Assembly (NCBI RefSeq): GCF_010669125.1
Contig: NZ_CP048630.1
Coordinates: 1,240,001 to 1,304,000 of the forward strand
Direction of reading: 5' to 3'
Length of the DNA stretch: 64,000 nucleotides
Origin: Ancylobacter pratisalsi
GTDB taxonomy: Bacteria; Pseudomonadota; Alphaproteobacteria; Rhizobiales; Xanthobacteraceae
Translations under genes and position numbers: made by a program
Shown here: one piece after another, positions 19,394-29,386 of the stretch
How the letters are laid out: each line of letters begins with the position of its first letter
Position numbering within the stretch: position 1 is the stretch's first letter
The notes under the pieces: model-generated
The model's input: the letters and a program-made list of their open reading frames with translations, nothing else
Databases searched by the model: none
Told to the model about the DNA's origin: nothing

Positions 19394-19614
19394 GTGCGAG
19401 AGATTCCAGGCGGCACGCAAACAGGCTGATTTCGTCGAACAGTCAGGCTAATGCGTTATATGCGGCGGCGAAACAGCGTGTTGTGCGCGCTGCACGAATC
19501 TTCGTTCCGTGCGGCGGCACCCGCCGCACGGTTCTTGCATTGGCCATAGATGGTTCGACGAAGTCTGCCCGCCTGCCGGCCTTCCTGATATCCGCAAAGC
19601 TCCAAAGGTGTCCG

Positions 19615-20262
19615 ATGTCGCTCCCTGATCCCAGCTACCTTCTCGCCCGCGCCCCGGTCGTTCCCGTGGTCACGGTGCCGAGCGTCGCCGCCGGCGTGAA
19701 GCTCGCCCGGGCGCTCGTCGAAGGCGGGCTCCCGCTGATCGAAGTGACGCTGCGCACGCCGGTGGCGCTGGAAGCCATCGCGGCCATCGCTGCCGAGGTG
19801 CCGGACGCCATCGTGGGCGCCGGCACGGTGACCCGCCCGGAACTGATCCAGAAATCGATCGACGCCGGCGCGCGCTTCCTTGTCAGCCCGGGCTGCCCGC
19901 CTGCGCTCGCCGAGGCGCTCGCCGAAGCGCCTGTGCCGGTCATGCCGGGCGTGGCCACCGCGACCGAGGCCATGGCCCTGCACGCGATGGGCTTTCCGGT
20001 GCTGAAGCTGTTCCCGGCGGAAGCCGTGGGAGGCGTCAACCTGATCAAGTCGCTAGCCGGGCCACTGCCGGACCTGCGCTTCTGCCCGACAGGGGGTATC
20101 GGCCCCTCCAATGTCGGCAGCTATCTCGCCCAGCCCAACATTCTGGCCGTCGGCGGCTCCTGGGTGGCGCCCAACGAGGCCGTCATCATGGGCGATTGGG
20201 AACAGATCGTGGCCTTGGCGAAAGCGGCCTCGAAGCTGCATCGCGCCGCCTTCCCGATGTGA
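19615..20262 (+). CDS. eda: 2-dehydro-3-deoxy-phosphogluconate aldolase
   Basis: A 215-residue class I aldolase, cleaving KDPG to pyruvate and glyceraldehyde 3-phosphate in the Entner-Doudoroff route. Active-site residues are Glu43 and Arg47 in IEVTLRTP and the Schiff-base Lys131 in LKLFPAEAVGG. The phosphate loop is FCPTGGIGPSN. It stands alone here, without edd. ATG 19615 (MSLPDPSYL) is chosen because the longer frame upstream is not protein-like. It may also act on other 2-oxo acids such as 4-hydroxy-2-oxoglutarate. Confidence 0.93.
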   Translation: MSLPDPSYLLARAPVVPVVTVPSVAAGVKLARALVEGGLPLIEVTLRTPVALEAIAAIAAEVPDAIVGAGTVTRPELIQKSIDAGARFLVSPGCPPALAEALAEAPVPVMPGVATATEAMALHAMGFPVLKLFPAEAVGGVNLIKSLAGPLPDLRFCPTGGIGPSNVGSYLAQPNILAVGGSWVAPNEAVIMGDWEQIVALAKAASKLHRAAFPM

Positions 20263-20315
20263 CGACACGCTGGGCGGCGCGGTCCCCGAATTTACAAGAG
20301 CGCCGCCACGAACCA

Positions 20316-20350
20316 CAAAGAAAAGCCCGGTTACGCAGGCGCAACCGGGC
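20316..20350 (-). terminator. intrinsic terminator of serA
   Basis: Perfect 8-bp stem GCCCGGTT / AACCGGGC (20325-20332 and 20343-20350) with a 10-base loop. Read on the minus strand it is followed by TTTTCTTTG, so it ends the serC-serA transcript. Confidence 0.85.
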
Positions 20351-20424
20351 AGTGGACCGTCAGGAAGAGAATGAGACCCCGGCGCGCGGGGCCTCGCTGT
20401 TTGGAAAACGCGCCGGATCGCGGC

Positions 20425-22011
20425 TCAGAAGGCGAGCGGCTTGGCCTGCTTCACATGCGGCAGGGCCTGCACCTTCGCGAGAAGTTCCTCGGGCGCCGCG
20501 CCGTCGATCTCCACGAGCGCGATGGCGTCGCCGCCCTGCCGGTCGCGGCCGAGGGCGAACGTCGCGATGTTGATGCCCGCCTCGCCCAGCAGTCCGGCGA
20601 AACGGCCGACGAAACCCGGGCGGTCCTCATTGGTGACGTAGATCATCGAGGGCGCGAACTCGGCGTCGACCTTGATCCCCTTGATGTCGACGATGCGCGG
20701 GCGCCCGTCGGCGAACACCGTGCCCGAAAGCGAGCGCTCCATCTGCTCGGTCACCACCGTCAGCGTCACCAGACTCTCATAATCGCCGGCAACGTCACGG
20801 GTCGTCTCTTCAATGACGATGCCGCGTTCCTTGGCGATGCTCGGTGCCGAGACCACGTTGACATCCTGCAGCGCCGGGCGCAGCAGGCCCGCCACCGCGG
20901 CCGAGGTAAGCGCCTTGATCTTGAGGCCCGCCACCGCGCCGTCATAGGTGATGCGCACGGTCTTGATGTCGGTGTCGGTCAGCTGCCCGGCAAACGAGCC
21001 CAGCTTTTCGGCCAGCTCGATGAAGGGCTTCAGCTTCGGCGCTTCCTCCGCGGTGATCGAGGGGAAGTTCACCGCATTGGAGATGGCGCCGCGCAGCAGG
21101 TAATCGCTCATCTGCTCGGCAACCTGCAGCGCCACGTTCTCCTGGGCTTCCGTGGTGGAGGCGCCCAGATGCGGGGTGCAGATCACGTTGGGATGGCCGA
21201 AGAGCGGGTTTTCATTGGCCGGCTCGGTCACGAACACGTCGAAGGCCGCGCCCCCGACCTGGCCGGAATCGAGTGCCGCCGCCAGCGCGACCTCGTCCAC
21301 CAGCCCGCCGCGCGCGCAGTTGATGATACGCACGCCCTTCTTGGTCTTGGCGAGGGCCTCGGCCGAGAGCACGTTGCGGGTCTTGTCGGTCAGCGGCGTG
21401 TGGAGCGTGATGACATCGGCGCGGGCGAGCAGGTCGTCGAGCTCGACCTTCTCGACGCCGAGATCCAGCGCGCGCTCGGGCGAGAGGAACGGATCGAAGG
21501 CGATCACCTTCATCTTCAGACCCAGCGCGCGATCGGCGACGATGGAGCCGATGTTGCCGCAGCCGATGATGCCGAGCGTCTTGGCGGTCAACTCGACGCC
21601 CATGAAGCGGTTCTTCTCCCACTTGCCGGCCTGGGTGGAGGCATCGGCGGCGGGGATCTCGCGGGCCAGCGCGAACATCATCGCGATGGCGTGCTCGGCG
21701 GTGGTGATGGAGTTGCCGAACGGCGTGTTCATCACGATCACGCCCTTGGCGGTGGCGGCCGGGATATCGACATTGTCGACGCCGATGCCGGCGCGGCCGA
21801 CCACCTTCAGGCGCTTGGCCTGCGCGAGGATCTTGGGCGTCACCTTGGTCGCGGAGCGAATGGCGAGGCCGTCATAGTCGCCGATGATCTCGGCGAGCTT
21901 GTCCTTGTCCTTGCCGAGAGCCGGCTGGAAATCCACCTCGATGCCGCGATCCTTGAAGATCTGCACAGCGGCGGGGGAAAGGGCATCGGAAATGAGAACG
22001 CGGGGAGCCAT
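20425..22011 (-). CDS. serA: D-3-phosphoglycerate dehydrogenase
   Basis: A 528-residue long-form PGDH, the first enzyme of serine synthesis. The substrate domain starts MAPRVLISDALSPAAVQIF, and the NAD domain has LGIIGCGNIGSIVADRA. Catalytic segments are NCARGGLVDEVAL and CTPHLGASTTEAQENVA. The C-terminal ASB and ACT domains end VQALPHVKQAKPLAF. The ACT part (about residues 455-528) suggests serine feedback control. ATG 22011 follows the hairpin-rich serC-serA spacer; the upstream in-frame sequence is not protein-like. Co-transcribed with serC. Confidence 0.97.
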   Translation of the reverse strand: MAPRVLISDALSPAAVQIFKDRGIEVDFQPALGKDKDKLAEIIGDYDGLAIRSATKVTPKILAQAKRLKVVGRAGIGVDNVDIPAATAKGVIVMNTPFGNSITTAEHAIAMMFALAREIPAADASTQAGKWEKNRFMGVELTAKTLGIIGCGNIGSIVADRALGLKMKVIAFDPFLSPERALDLGVEKVELDDLLARADVITLHTPLTDKTRNVLSAEALAKTKKGVRIINCARGGLVDEVALAAALDSGQVGGAAFDVFVTEPANENPLFGHPNVICTPHLGASTTEAQENVALQVAEQMSDYLLRGAISNAVNFPSITAEEAPKLKPFIELAEKLGSFAGQLTDTDIKTVRITYDGAVAGLKIKALTSAAVAGLLRPALQDVNVVSAPSIAKERGIVIEETTRDVAGDYESLVTLTVVTEQMERSLSGTVFADGRPRIVDIKGIKVDAEFAPSMIYVTNEDRPGFVGRFAGLLGEAGINIATFALGRDRQGGDAIALVEIDGAAPEELLAKVQALPHVKQAKPLAF

Positions 22012-22041
22012 GATTTTCGTCCAGTCAGACGGTTGATGTCG

Positions 22042-22107
22042 ACCCGCCGCCGGCGGGTGAGCAAAGCGTCCCGCCGCTGGCGGGAGAGGACGACGAAGCG
22101 TTCGTCG
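22042..22107 (-). repeat. three consecutive 7-3-7 stem-loops between serC and serA
   Basis: Three perfect dyads with 7-bp arms and 3-base loops occur in a row: ACCCGCC-GCC-GGCGGGT (22042-22058), TCCCGCC-GCT-GGCGGGA (22069-22085) and CGACGAA-GCG-TTCGTCG (22091-22107). The first two are near-copies. They sit in the 217-base spacer of the serC-serA unit. They could adjust the relative expression of the two genes or stabilise the mRNA. Confidence 0.75.
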
Positions 22108-22228
22108 AGCAGATGCGCGGGTGTCGGCGGCGCGACGCGGCCGGGAGGAGAAAGCCCTACGCCACCGATCCGGAGCATTGCCCATTCGCCGTCCCCTCGC
22201 GTCAGCGGCGGGGCGTGCGAAGGGGGTT

Positions 22229-23404
<1,176 letters not shown>

Positions 23405-23520
23405 GATAGCCATCCTTCCAGATGGGTGCCCCTCGGTGGGGAGGGGTGGCCCGAGCGGGGGTGTAGTCCCGGCCGCGAAAAAGCGCAAGCGCGATTTTCA
23501 CGGTCGCGGATTCGACCAAT
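23405..23520 (-). promoter_or_regulatory. structured serC leader, candidate serC RNA motif
   Basis: Upstream of serC on the minus strand lies a stem CCCCTC-CCCACC-GAGGGG (plus-strand 23429-23446) just before the ribosome-binding site. Further upstream is a GCGC-rich segment followed by T5 (about 23478-23490). A conserved serC RNA motif is known upstream of serC in alphaproteobacteria. I cannot confirm a covariance-model match by eye. Confidence 0.4.
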
Positions 23521-23546
23521 GGCGCAGGGGGAGCGCCGCCGGACCG

Positions 23547-24872
23547 CTATTTCTCGCGGAAGGTGCGGAAGATCTGGTCGGTGAGCGGCTTGGTGAGATA
23601 ACTCAGCACCGTGCGGTCCTCGGTGCGGATGAAGGCCTCCACCAGCATGCCCGGCACCAGCTTCACCTCGCCGAGTTGCTCCACCTCGCCCGGCTGAAGG
23701 GTGATTCGTACCGTGTAATAGGGCTCGCCGGTCTTGGTGTCCTCGGAGGTATCGGGCGAGATGCGCGAGATGTTTCCGTTGAGTTGGGGCGTGTTGCCCG
23801 CATTGAGGGCGGAGAGCCGCAGCACCGCGTCCTGTCCGAGGGAGAGCTGGTCGACATATTGCGGGGCCACGCGCACCTCCGCCTCCAGCCGGTCGGCCAC
23901 CGGCACGATGAGCATCACCGGCTCGCCGGTCCCGATCACCCCGCCGATCGTGTGCACCGCGAGCTGGTGCACATAGCCGTCCTGGGGCGCCCGAAGATCG
24001 ATGCGCTGGAGCTGGTCCACCGCCGCGACCCGGCGCTCGCGCAGTTCCGAGACCCGGCCGCGTATGTCGGCGAGGTCGCGCCCCACCTCGTTGCGCATGT
24101 CCTGGTCGATCTGGAGGATCTGCAGCTCGGTTTCGGTGATCCGCCCCTTGGCCTGCGCCAGTGCCGCGATCAATTCGCCGCGCTCGCCGTCGAGCCGGGT
24201 CGCGTCGCGCTCGAGCGCGGTCACGCGCTGGATCGACACCAGCTTCTCCCGCCACAGCGAACGTACGCTTTCGAGTTCCTGATTGACGAAGCCAATCTCC
24301 CGGGCCTTGGCATCGATCTGGAATTCGAGCCCCTGCACCTCCTCGTGAAGCTGGCCGATACGCTCGCGCAATTGCGCCCTCTGGCCCTCGCGGGTGGCAC
24401 GGCGGGTGTCGAACAGGCGCTGCTCCCCGCGTATCAGCCGGGCCACGATCTCGTCGTCGGCGCGCTCGGTGAGTTCGGCCGGAAAGACGATCCGCGCCGC
24501 ATCGTCCCGCTCGGCCTCGTTGCGCGCCTGGCGGGCGAGCAGTTCGTCGAGATTACCGCGGATGATGGCCAGGTTGGCGCGTGGCACGGTTTCGTCGAGC
24601 CGGACCACCACGTCGCCCGCCTTCACGAAATCGCCGTCCTTCACCCGGAGTTCGCCGATGATGCCACCCGTGGGATGCTGGACTTTCTTCACGCTGGAAT
24701 AGACCACGAGCTGACCGGGCGCGATGACGGCGCCGGCGAAGCGGGTGGTCGAGGCCCAGCCGCCGACGCCCAGCATCAGCAACGCAATCAGCGCCAGTGC
24801 CCAGACAAGATGACGGCGGATGGAGCGCTGGGCCTCGCGGTCGAGGCGCCCGGAAGGGTCGCGCGCGCTCAT
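23547..24872 (-). CDS. type I secretion membrane-fusion protein (HlyD/PrtE family)
   Basis: A 441-residue periplasmic adaptor. One N-terminal membrane helix (about 22-39, LVWALALIALLMLGVGGW) precedes the lipoyl/barrel halves (VQHPTGGIIGELRVKDGDFV and RAPQDGYVHQLAVHTIGG). These flank a long coiled coil (about 140-290). The C-terminus ends PLTDQIFRTFREK. It overlaps the ABC gene by four bases (ATGA) and is the last gene of the protease-ABC-HlyD unit. No TolC-like outer-membrane channel is in the window. Confidence 0.93.
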   Translation of the reverse strand: MSARDPSGRLDREAQRSIRRHLVWALALIALLMLGVGGWASTTRFAGAVIAPGQLVVYSSVKKVQHPTGGIIGELRVKDGDFVKAGDVVVRLDETVPRANLAIIRGNLDELLARQARNEAERDDAARIVFPAELTERADDEIVARLIRGEQRLFDTRRATREGQRAQLRERIGQLHEEVQGLEFQIDAKAREIGFVNQELESVRSLWREKLVSIQRVTALERDATRLDGERGELIAALAQAKGRITETELQILQIDQDMRNEVGRDLADIRGRVSELRERRVAAVDQLQRIDLRAPQDGYVHQLAVHTIGGVIGTGEPVMLIVPVADRLEAEVRVAPQYVDQLSLGQDAVLRLSALNAGNTPQLNGNISRISPDTSEDTKTGEPYYTVRITLQPGEVEQLGEVKLVPGMLVEAFIRTEDRTVLSYLTKPLTDQIFRTFREK

Positions 24873-26590
24873 GCCGGGCGCTCCCCGACGGCGGCAAGCG
24901 TCACGGCGGGCGGCCCGGGCGGGCGGGCCAGCGCGGCGCCGAGTACCTCGTCCTTGGGCCCGAAGGAGCGCAGCCGTCCCTCCTGCATCACCAGCACGAC
25001 ATCGACCCCGGCCAGCGTCGCCGCGCGGTGCGCCACGACAATGGCGATGCCGCCGCGCGCCCGCACGCCAAGGATCGCCCTGTTCAACGCCTGCTCACCC
25101 TCCCCGTCGAGATTCGAGCTTGGCTCGTCCAGCACCACCAGGAAGGGGTCGCCATAGAGTGCCCTGGCCAGCGCCACGCGCTGGCGCTGGCCGGCGGAAA
25201 GCGAGGCGCCGCCCTCGCCGATCTGGGTCTCGTAGCCCTCGGGAAAACGCAGGATCAGGTCATGGACCCCCGCCGCCTGCGCCGCCGCGATGATGTCCGC
25301 CGGGGCCGGCTTCTCGTGGAAGCGGGCGATGTTCTGGGCCACCGTGCCCTGGAACAGCTCGACGTCCTGCGGCAAGTAGCCGACATGGCCGCCGCGATCC
25401 TCATGCGGCCACTGTTCCAGCGCCGCGCCATCGAGCCGGACCAGCCCGCGCGCGGGTGCCCAGGCGCCGACGATGGCGCGCACCAGCGAGGTCTTGCCCG
25501 ACCCGCTTGCCCCGACGATGCCGAGCCCCTGCCCGGCCTTGAGCGCGAAGCTCACCTCCTGCACCACCACCCGCCGTTCGCCCGGCGGCATCAGCGAAAG
25601 CGCCTCCACCACCAGCGACTGATGCGGCTTTGGCAGCGCCATGCCGGCCGAAGGCTCAGGCAGCCGCGCCAGCAATTCTCGCAGGCGCCGCCAGCCCTGC
25701 CGGGCCTGCACGAAGCCCTTCCAGTGCGCGATCGCCAGTTCCACCGGGGCCAGCGCGCGCGCGGTGAGGATGGAGCTGGCGATGATGATGCCGGCCGTCG
25801 CCTGCTGGTTGATGACGAGATAGGCGCCAACCGCCAGCACCGCCGATTGCAGGGCGACGCGAAACACCTTTGAGGCGGCGCCGAAACCGCCGATCACGTC
25901 ATTGGCGCGCTGCTGGCTGCGCACATAGCGCCGGTTCGCCTCGCCCCACATCGCCTGGAGCCGCCCGCCCATGGCCATCGCCTGCAGCACCTCAGCGTTG
26001 CGCCGGCCGGCCTCGGTCAGCGCATTGCGTCCGGCAAGGCCGGCAACGGTGTCCATCACCAGCGCGCCGGTGAGCCGGTCGGTGATGAAGGCCACCGCCG
26101 CCAGCGCGAGGCCGCCGATGAGCGCGGTCGCGCCGATCAGAGGATGGAACAGGAAGCACAGGGCCAGATAGAACGGGATCCACGGCAGATCGAACAGCGC
26201 CGTCGGGCCGAGCCCGGACAGGAAGCCCCGCACGTGGTCGAGATCGCGGGCCGGCTGCAGCCCGTCGCCCGCGGCGCGGGCGCGCAGCGGGAGGCGGACG
26301 ATGGCGCCATAGATGCGCCCGCTGAGCTGCTCGTCGAGCGCGACCCCGATGCGCCCCAGCACCCGCCCGCGAATGACGTCCAGCACGCCCTGGAAGGCGT
26401 AGAGCATGAGCGCCAGCACGCACAGCCCGACCAGCGTCGCCACGCTGCGGCTTGGAATCACCCGGTCGTACACTTCGAGCATGAAGAGCGAGCCGGTGAG
26501 ATAGAGAATGTTGATGACGAAGGTGATCAGCCCGACACCCAGAAACGCGGTGCGGCAGGCCTTGAGAGCGGCGGCAAGTTCGGATTTCAT
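24869..26590 (-). CDS. type I secretion ABC transporter (PrtD family)
   Basis: A 573-residue exporter half-transporter with N-terminal membrane domain (about 1-300) and C-terminal ATPase. Walker A is GIVGASGSGKTSLV, the signature is LSAGQRQRVALA, and Walker B is FLVVLDEPSSNLDGEG. It lacks an N-terminal C39 peptidase-like domain, which fits the protease-export PrtD subgroup rather than HlyB. It lies 120 bases after the RTX protease gene and overlaps the HlyD gene. Confidence 0.94.
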   Translation of the reverse strand: MKSELAAALKACRTAFLGVGLITFVINILYLTGSLFMLEVYDRVIPSRSVATLVGLCVLALMLYAFQGVLDVIRGRVLGRIGVALDEQLSGRIYGAIVRLPLRARAAGDGLQPARDLDHVRGFLSGLGPTALFDLPWIPFYLALCFLFHPLIGATALIGGLALAAVAFITDRLTGALVMDTVAGLAGRNALTEAGRRNAEVLQAMAMGGRLQAMWGEANRRYVRSQQRANDVIGGFGAASKVFRVALQSAVLAVGAYLVINQQATAGIIIASSILTARALAPVELAIAHWKGFVQARQGWRRLRELLARLPEPSAGMALPKPHQSLVVEALSLMPPGERRVVVQEVSFALKAGQGLGIVGASGSGKTSLVRAIVGAWAPARGLVRLDGAALEQWPHEDRGGHVGYLPQDVELFQGTVAQNIARFHEKPAPADIIAAAQAAGVHDLILRFPEGYETQIGEGGASLSAGQRQRVALARALYGDPFLVVLDEPSSNLDGEGEQALNRAILGVRARGGIAIVVAHRAATLAGVDVVLVMQEGRLRSFGPKDEVLGAALARPPGPPAVTLAAVGERPA

Positions 26591-26710
26591 GCGGCAAGAG
26601 GGGCCGCGCCCCGGACTGAACGCATCGCACGCTTCCTGTTCGCACCCGCAGGCCCGGATCTTCGGTCAGCCCGAACCCCGCTGCCGGCCGAGAACCATCC
26701 TCCCGCCCGC

Positions 26711-28771
26711 TCAGGCAAAGAGGAAATTATCCGTCGTGAGCGTATCGATCTGCGTGTTCGCGAGAACGATACCTTCCGCGCCATTGGAAATCACCACATC
26801 GTTGCCGACCTGCAACCCCACCTCGGCGACCGCATCAATGTCCGCGAAGACCGCGGTGCTGAAGATGATGTGGTCCTGGGAGGCGTTGAAATCGGCGAAG
26901 TAATCGAAGCTGTCACCGGCGGCGATATAGGCGTAGTCGGACCCGGCGCCGCCGAAATAGACGTCCAGGCCCGCGCCGCCCACCATCAGGTCGCCGCCGC
27001 TGTCGCCGTGGATCACGTCATTCCCGGCCAGCCCGTAGAGGAAGTCCGACCCCGCGAACCCGCGCAGGGTGTTGTCCTGCCCGTTGCCGACGATGGTGTT
27101 GCCAAGCTCGTTGCCGCTGCCGGTCGTCGCGCTGCCCAGGAGGAAGAGGTTCTCCACATTGGCTTCGAGCGTGTGGTCGATCAGGCTGAGGACCCGGTCG
27201 GTGCCCGCATTCAGATCCTCGTGGACGGCGTCGCCCACATTGTCGATCAGATAGCTGTCATTGCCGATGCCGCCGACCATCGAATCCGCGCCGGTGCCAC
27301 CGTCCAGCACATCGTCGCCACTGCCGCCATACAGGGTGTCACTCCCGCCAAAGCCCTTGAGGACGTTGTTGCCCTCATTGCCGGAGATCATGTTCGCGCC
27401 ATCATTGCCGTAGGCGACGATGGCGACGTCGCCATAGCTGTCCTCGAGCCTCAGATTCTCGACATTGCTGGCGAGCATCACATCGTAGCTGACGATGGAG
27501 ATGATCGTGTCCGTGCCCCCGCCCGCATTCTCGATCACCTGATCGGCAAGGCTGTCGATCCAGTACGCGTCATCGCCCAACCCGCCGGTCAGGATATTGT
27601 CGGCCTGGTTGCCGATCAGCGCATCATTGCCCACCCCGCCGACGGCATTCTCGATCAGCGACGCCGGATTGTCCTCGAAGAGGTAGGAATTGTAGACGGT
27701 GCCGTTGGCGTAGTGGCCATCGCCGAGATAGGCCAGCTGGACGCTCGACGTCACGCTCCACTGCCCGGGTCTGAGGTCGATAAAGACATCATCGGTGTAG
27801 TTCGACATGTCGTAGGTGTCGTTTCCGCCGCCGTCCCAGATGGTCAGGAAGACGCGGTTGCCGCCCGGAATGCCCTGGCCGACATCGTTGACCGACATCT
27901 GCCCCGTCTCCGGGTTCCACATGTAGGTCGTGTCGGTGTCGTTGTAGCTGTAATTGGCGCCGTACATCGTCTGCAGCGCCAGAATATCCAGCATCATGTA
28001 GGTCTGCGGCGCGCCATATTGCTCGAACGTGTAGCCATTGGTGTCCGCACCGGGATAGGAGCGGTAGCTCATCACCGTGAACTCGATCGAATCCCGGTCC
28101 GCCGGCACCGCGACATCGGAAACGCCGCCCGTTTCCTGACTGTGCTTCAGGCCGAGGGCGTGGCCGATCTCGTGAATGTGGGTCACATAGGCATAGGTGC
28201 CCAGCACCGGGTCCCGGTAGTCGTTGACGGTGCCCGCATAGGTGGTGCCGAACCAGACGTCGCCGCCCGAGCCCGACGCGGCGGTGTTGGGCAGATAGGC
28301 ATAGGCGGTCGGATTGGCACGGGTCGATTCCGCGAGGCGGATATCGCCCTCCCCCGAGCCCTCGCCGTTGCCGAGGCCACCGACCTCGGAAATGTCGATC
28401 GTGGTGAAGGAGGCCAGCGAATTGTAGGTCTGGACGTTGGTCGTCCCGAGCGCGGTCTCGCCGATCAGGATGGCCCGCGTCGCCTCCATCTGCTGCGTGC
28501 TCACCGAGCCGAAGCCGATGAGAGGCTCCAGACCGTAGCGCGCGGGATAGTCGGAAGGATCATCCGGAAAACTGAAGGTGACCGAGCCGTCCCATTTGGT
28601 TCCGTGCAGCAGGCCGTCAATATAGGGGTCGCCGGTCGCTCCCTGGTCGACGCTCGCCCCGCGGGAAGGCGCGTCGCCTGCGACCCCACCGCCGGCAAGA
28701 GCGGAAGCTGGCACGCTGAAACCCGACAGCTTCACGTCGCCAAACCAGGCTCCGTAGGAAAAACGTTCCAT
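26711..28771 (-). CDS. M10 (serralysin-like) RTX metalloprotease, type I secreted
   Basis: About 686 residues. The zinc site HEIGHALGLKH (HEXXHXXGXXH) is at about 200-210 and the Met-turn FTVMSYRSY follows at about 231-239, as in serralysins. The C-terminal half carries many GGXGXD-type RTX nonapeptides, such as GGSGDDVLDGG and GGAGLDVYFGG, which bind calcium. It has no Sec signal and ends with the hydrophobic NFLFA expected of type I substrates. ATG 28771 (MERFSYGAW) follows AAGGGGCGGTC; a TTG eight codons upstream is less likely. It is encoded directly upstream of its probable ABC and HlyD exporter. Targets are unknown. Confidence 0.93.
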   Translation of the reverse strand: MERFSYGAWFGDVKLSGFSVPASALAGGGVAGDAPSRGASVDQGATGDPYIDGLLHGTKWDGSVTFSFPDDPSDYPARYGLEPLIGFGSVSTQQMEATRAILIGETALGTTNVQTYNSLASFTTIDISEVGGLGNGEGSGEGDIRLAESTRANPTAYAYLPNTAASGSGGDVWFGTTYAGTVNDYRDPVLGTYAYVTHIHEIGHALGLKHSQETGGVSDVAVPADRDSIEFTVMSYRSYPGADTNGYTFEQYGAPQTYMMLDILALQTMYGANYSYNDTDTTYMWNPETGQMSVNDVGQGIPGGNRVFLTIWDGGGNDTYDMSNYTDDVFIDLRPGQWSVTSSVQLAYLGDGHYANGTVYNSYLFEDNPASLIENAVGGVGNDALIGNQADNILTGGLGDDAYWIDSLADQVIENAGGGTDTIISIVSYDVMLASNVENLRLEDSYGDVAIVAYGNDGANMISGNEGNNVLKGFGGSDTLYGGSGDDVLDGGTGADSMVGGIGNDSYLIDNVGDAVHEDLNAGTDRVLSLIDHTLEANVENLFLLGSATTGSGNELGNTIVGNGQDNTLRGFAGSDFLYGLAGNDVIHGDSGGDLMVGGAGLDVYFGGAGSDYAYIAAGDSFDYFADFNASQDHIIFSTAVFADIDAVAEVGLQVGNDVVISNGAEGIVLANTQIDTLTTDNFLFA

Positions 28772-29053
28772 GACCGCCCCTTGCCGTCTGCTCAAAACGC
28801 CCGGGCGTGGTCCAAATTAAGCCACGCTACCAGAAGAGGATCGTCGTCGTTCTCGTACCCTAGGTCAGCATTTACCATGCGGCTGGTGTGTTGGGAATTG
28901 TGGTCGGCGCTTTCAGGTATTTAGGTAATGATCGGGAGCGTAGCGGCGATATGCTGTGCCGTGATCGGCGGATCGTCACCGGGGACCGAAGGGTACGACG
29001 GACGTGGAGCGAACGTTGAACGCGGCGGCAGGGCGATCATTGTGAGCGCCGAC

Positions 29054-29257
29054 ATGCCGCCGCCCGCAGCACCCGGACCGGACCCCGAGCGCGCCGTGCG
29101 GGAACAATATGACCTTGCCGTAAAGGCAGGCACGCCGGCGGCGCTGGATCTCTTCATCGCCCGCCATCCCGGCCATCCCCTCGCCCAGAAGGCGCGCGAT
29201 CTGGTGCAACGTATGAAGGCCGATGGCATTCCGGATGGAACCGATTCGGCGAACTAG
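29054..29257 (+). CDS. small hypothetical protein
   Basis: About 67 residues, starting at ATG 29054 or GTG 29042. A Pro-rich N-terminus leads into a helical part (EQYDLAVKAGTPAALDLFIA, RHPGHPLAQKARDLVQRM). This helical pattern, a TPR-like or caspase-associated repeat fragment, occurs in longer alphaproteobacterial proteins. It has no membrane segment. I do not recognise a function. It is upstream of the methyltransferase gene on the same strand. Confidence 0.5.
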   Translation: MPPPAAPGPDPERAVREQYDLAVKAGTPAALDLFIARHPGHPLAQKARDLVQRMKADGIPDGTDSAN

Positions 29258-29386
29258 CGTTGTCATTTTCCTGTGCGCCCCTGCGGGGCAAGGCCTAGAA
29301 TCCGGAGATTCGCCCTCACTTGCCAGGGCTGTGGGCTGCGACGAGCCCCCCCTCGAATCTGCCGCAACATTCGCGAAGGAGCGACT

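Noticed and set aside
22042..22107. Hairpin array as insertion-sequence ends or REP element
   Set aside because: No transposase fragment, no target duplication and only one array seen in the window.
26144..28924. A 926-codon open frame opposite the RTX protease
   Set aside because: Antisense image of the repetitive RTX region; no recognisable domain, and the minus-strand protein has an intact zinc site and calcium repeats.
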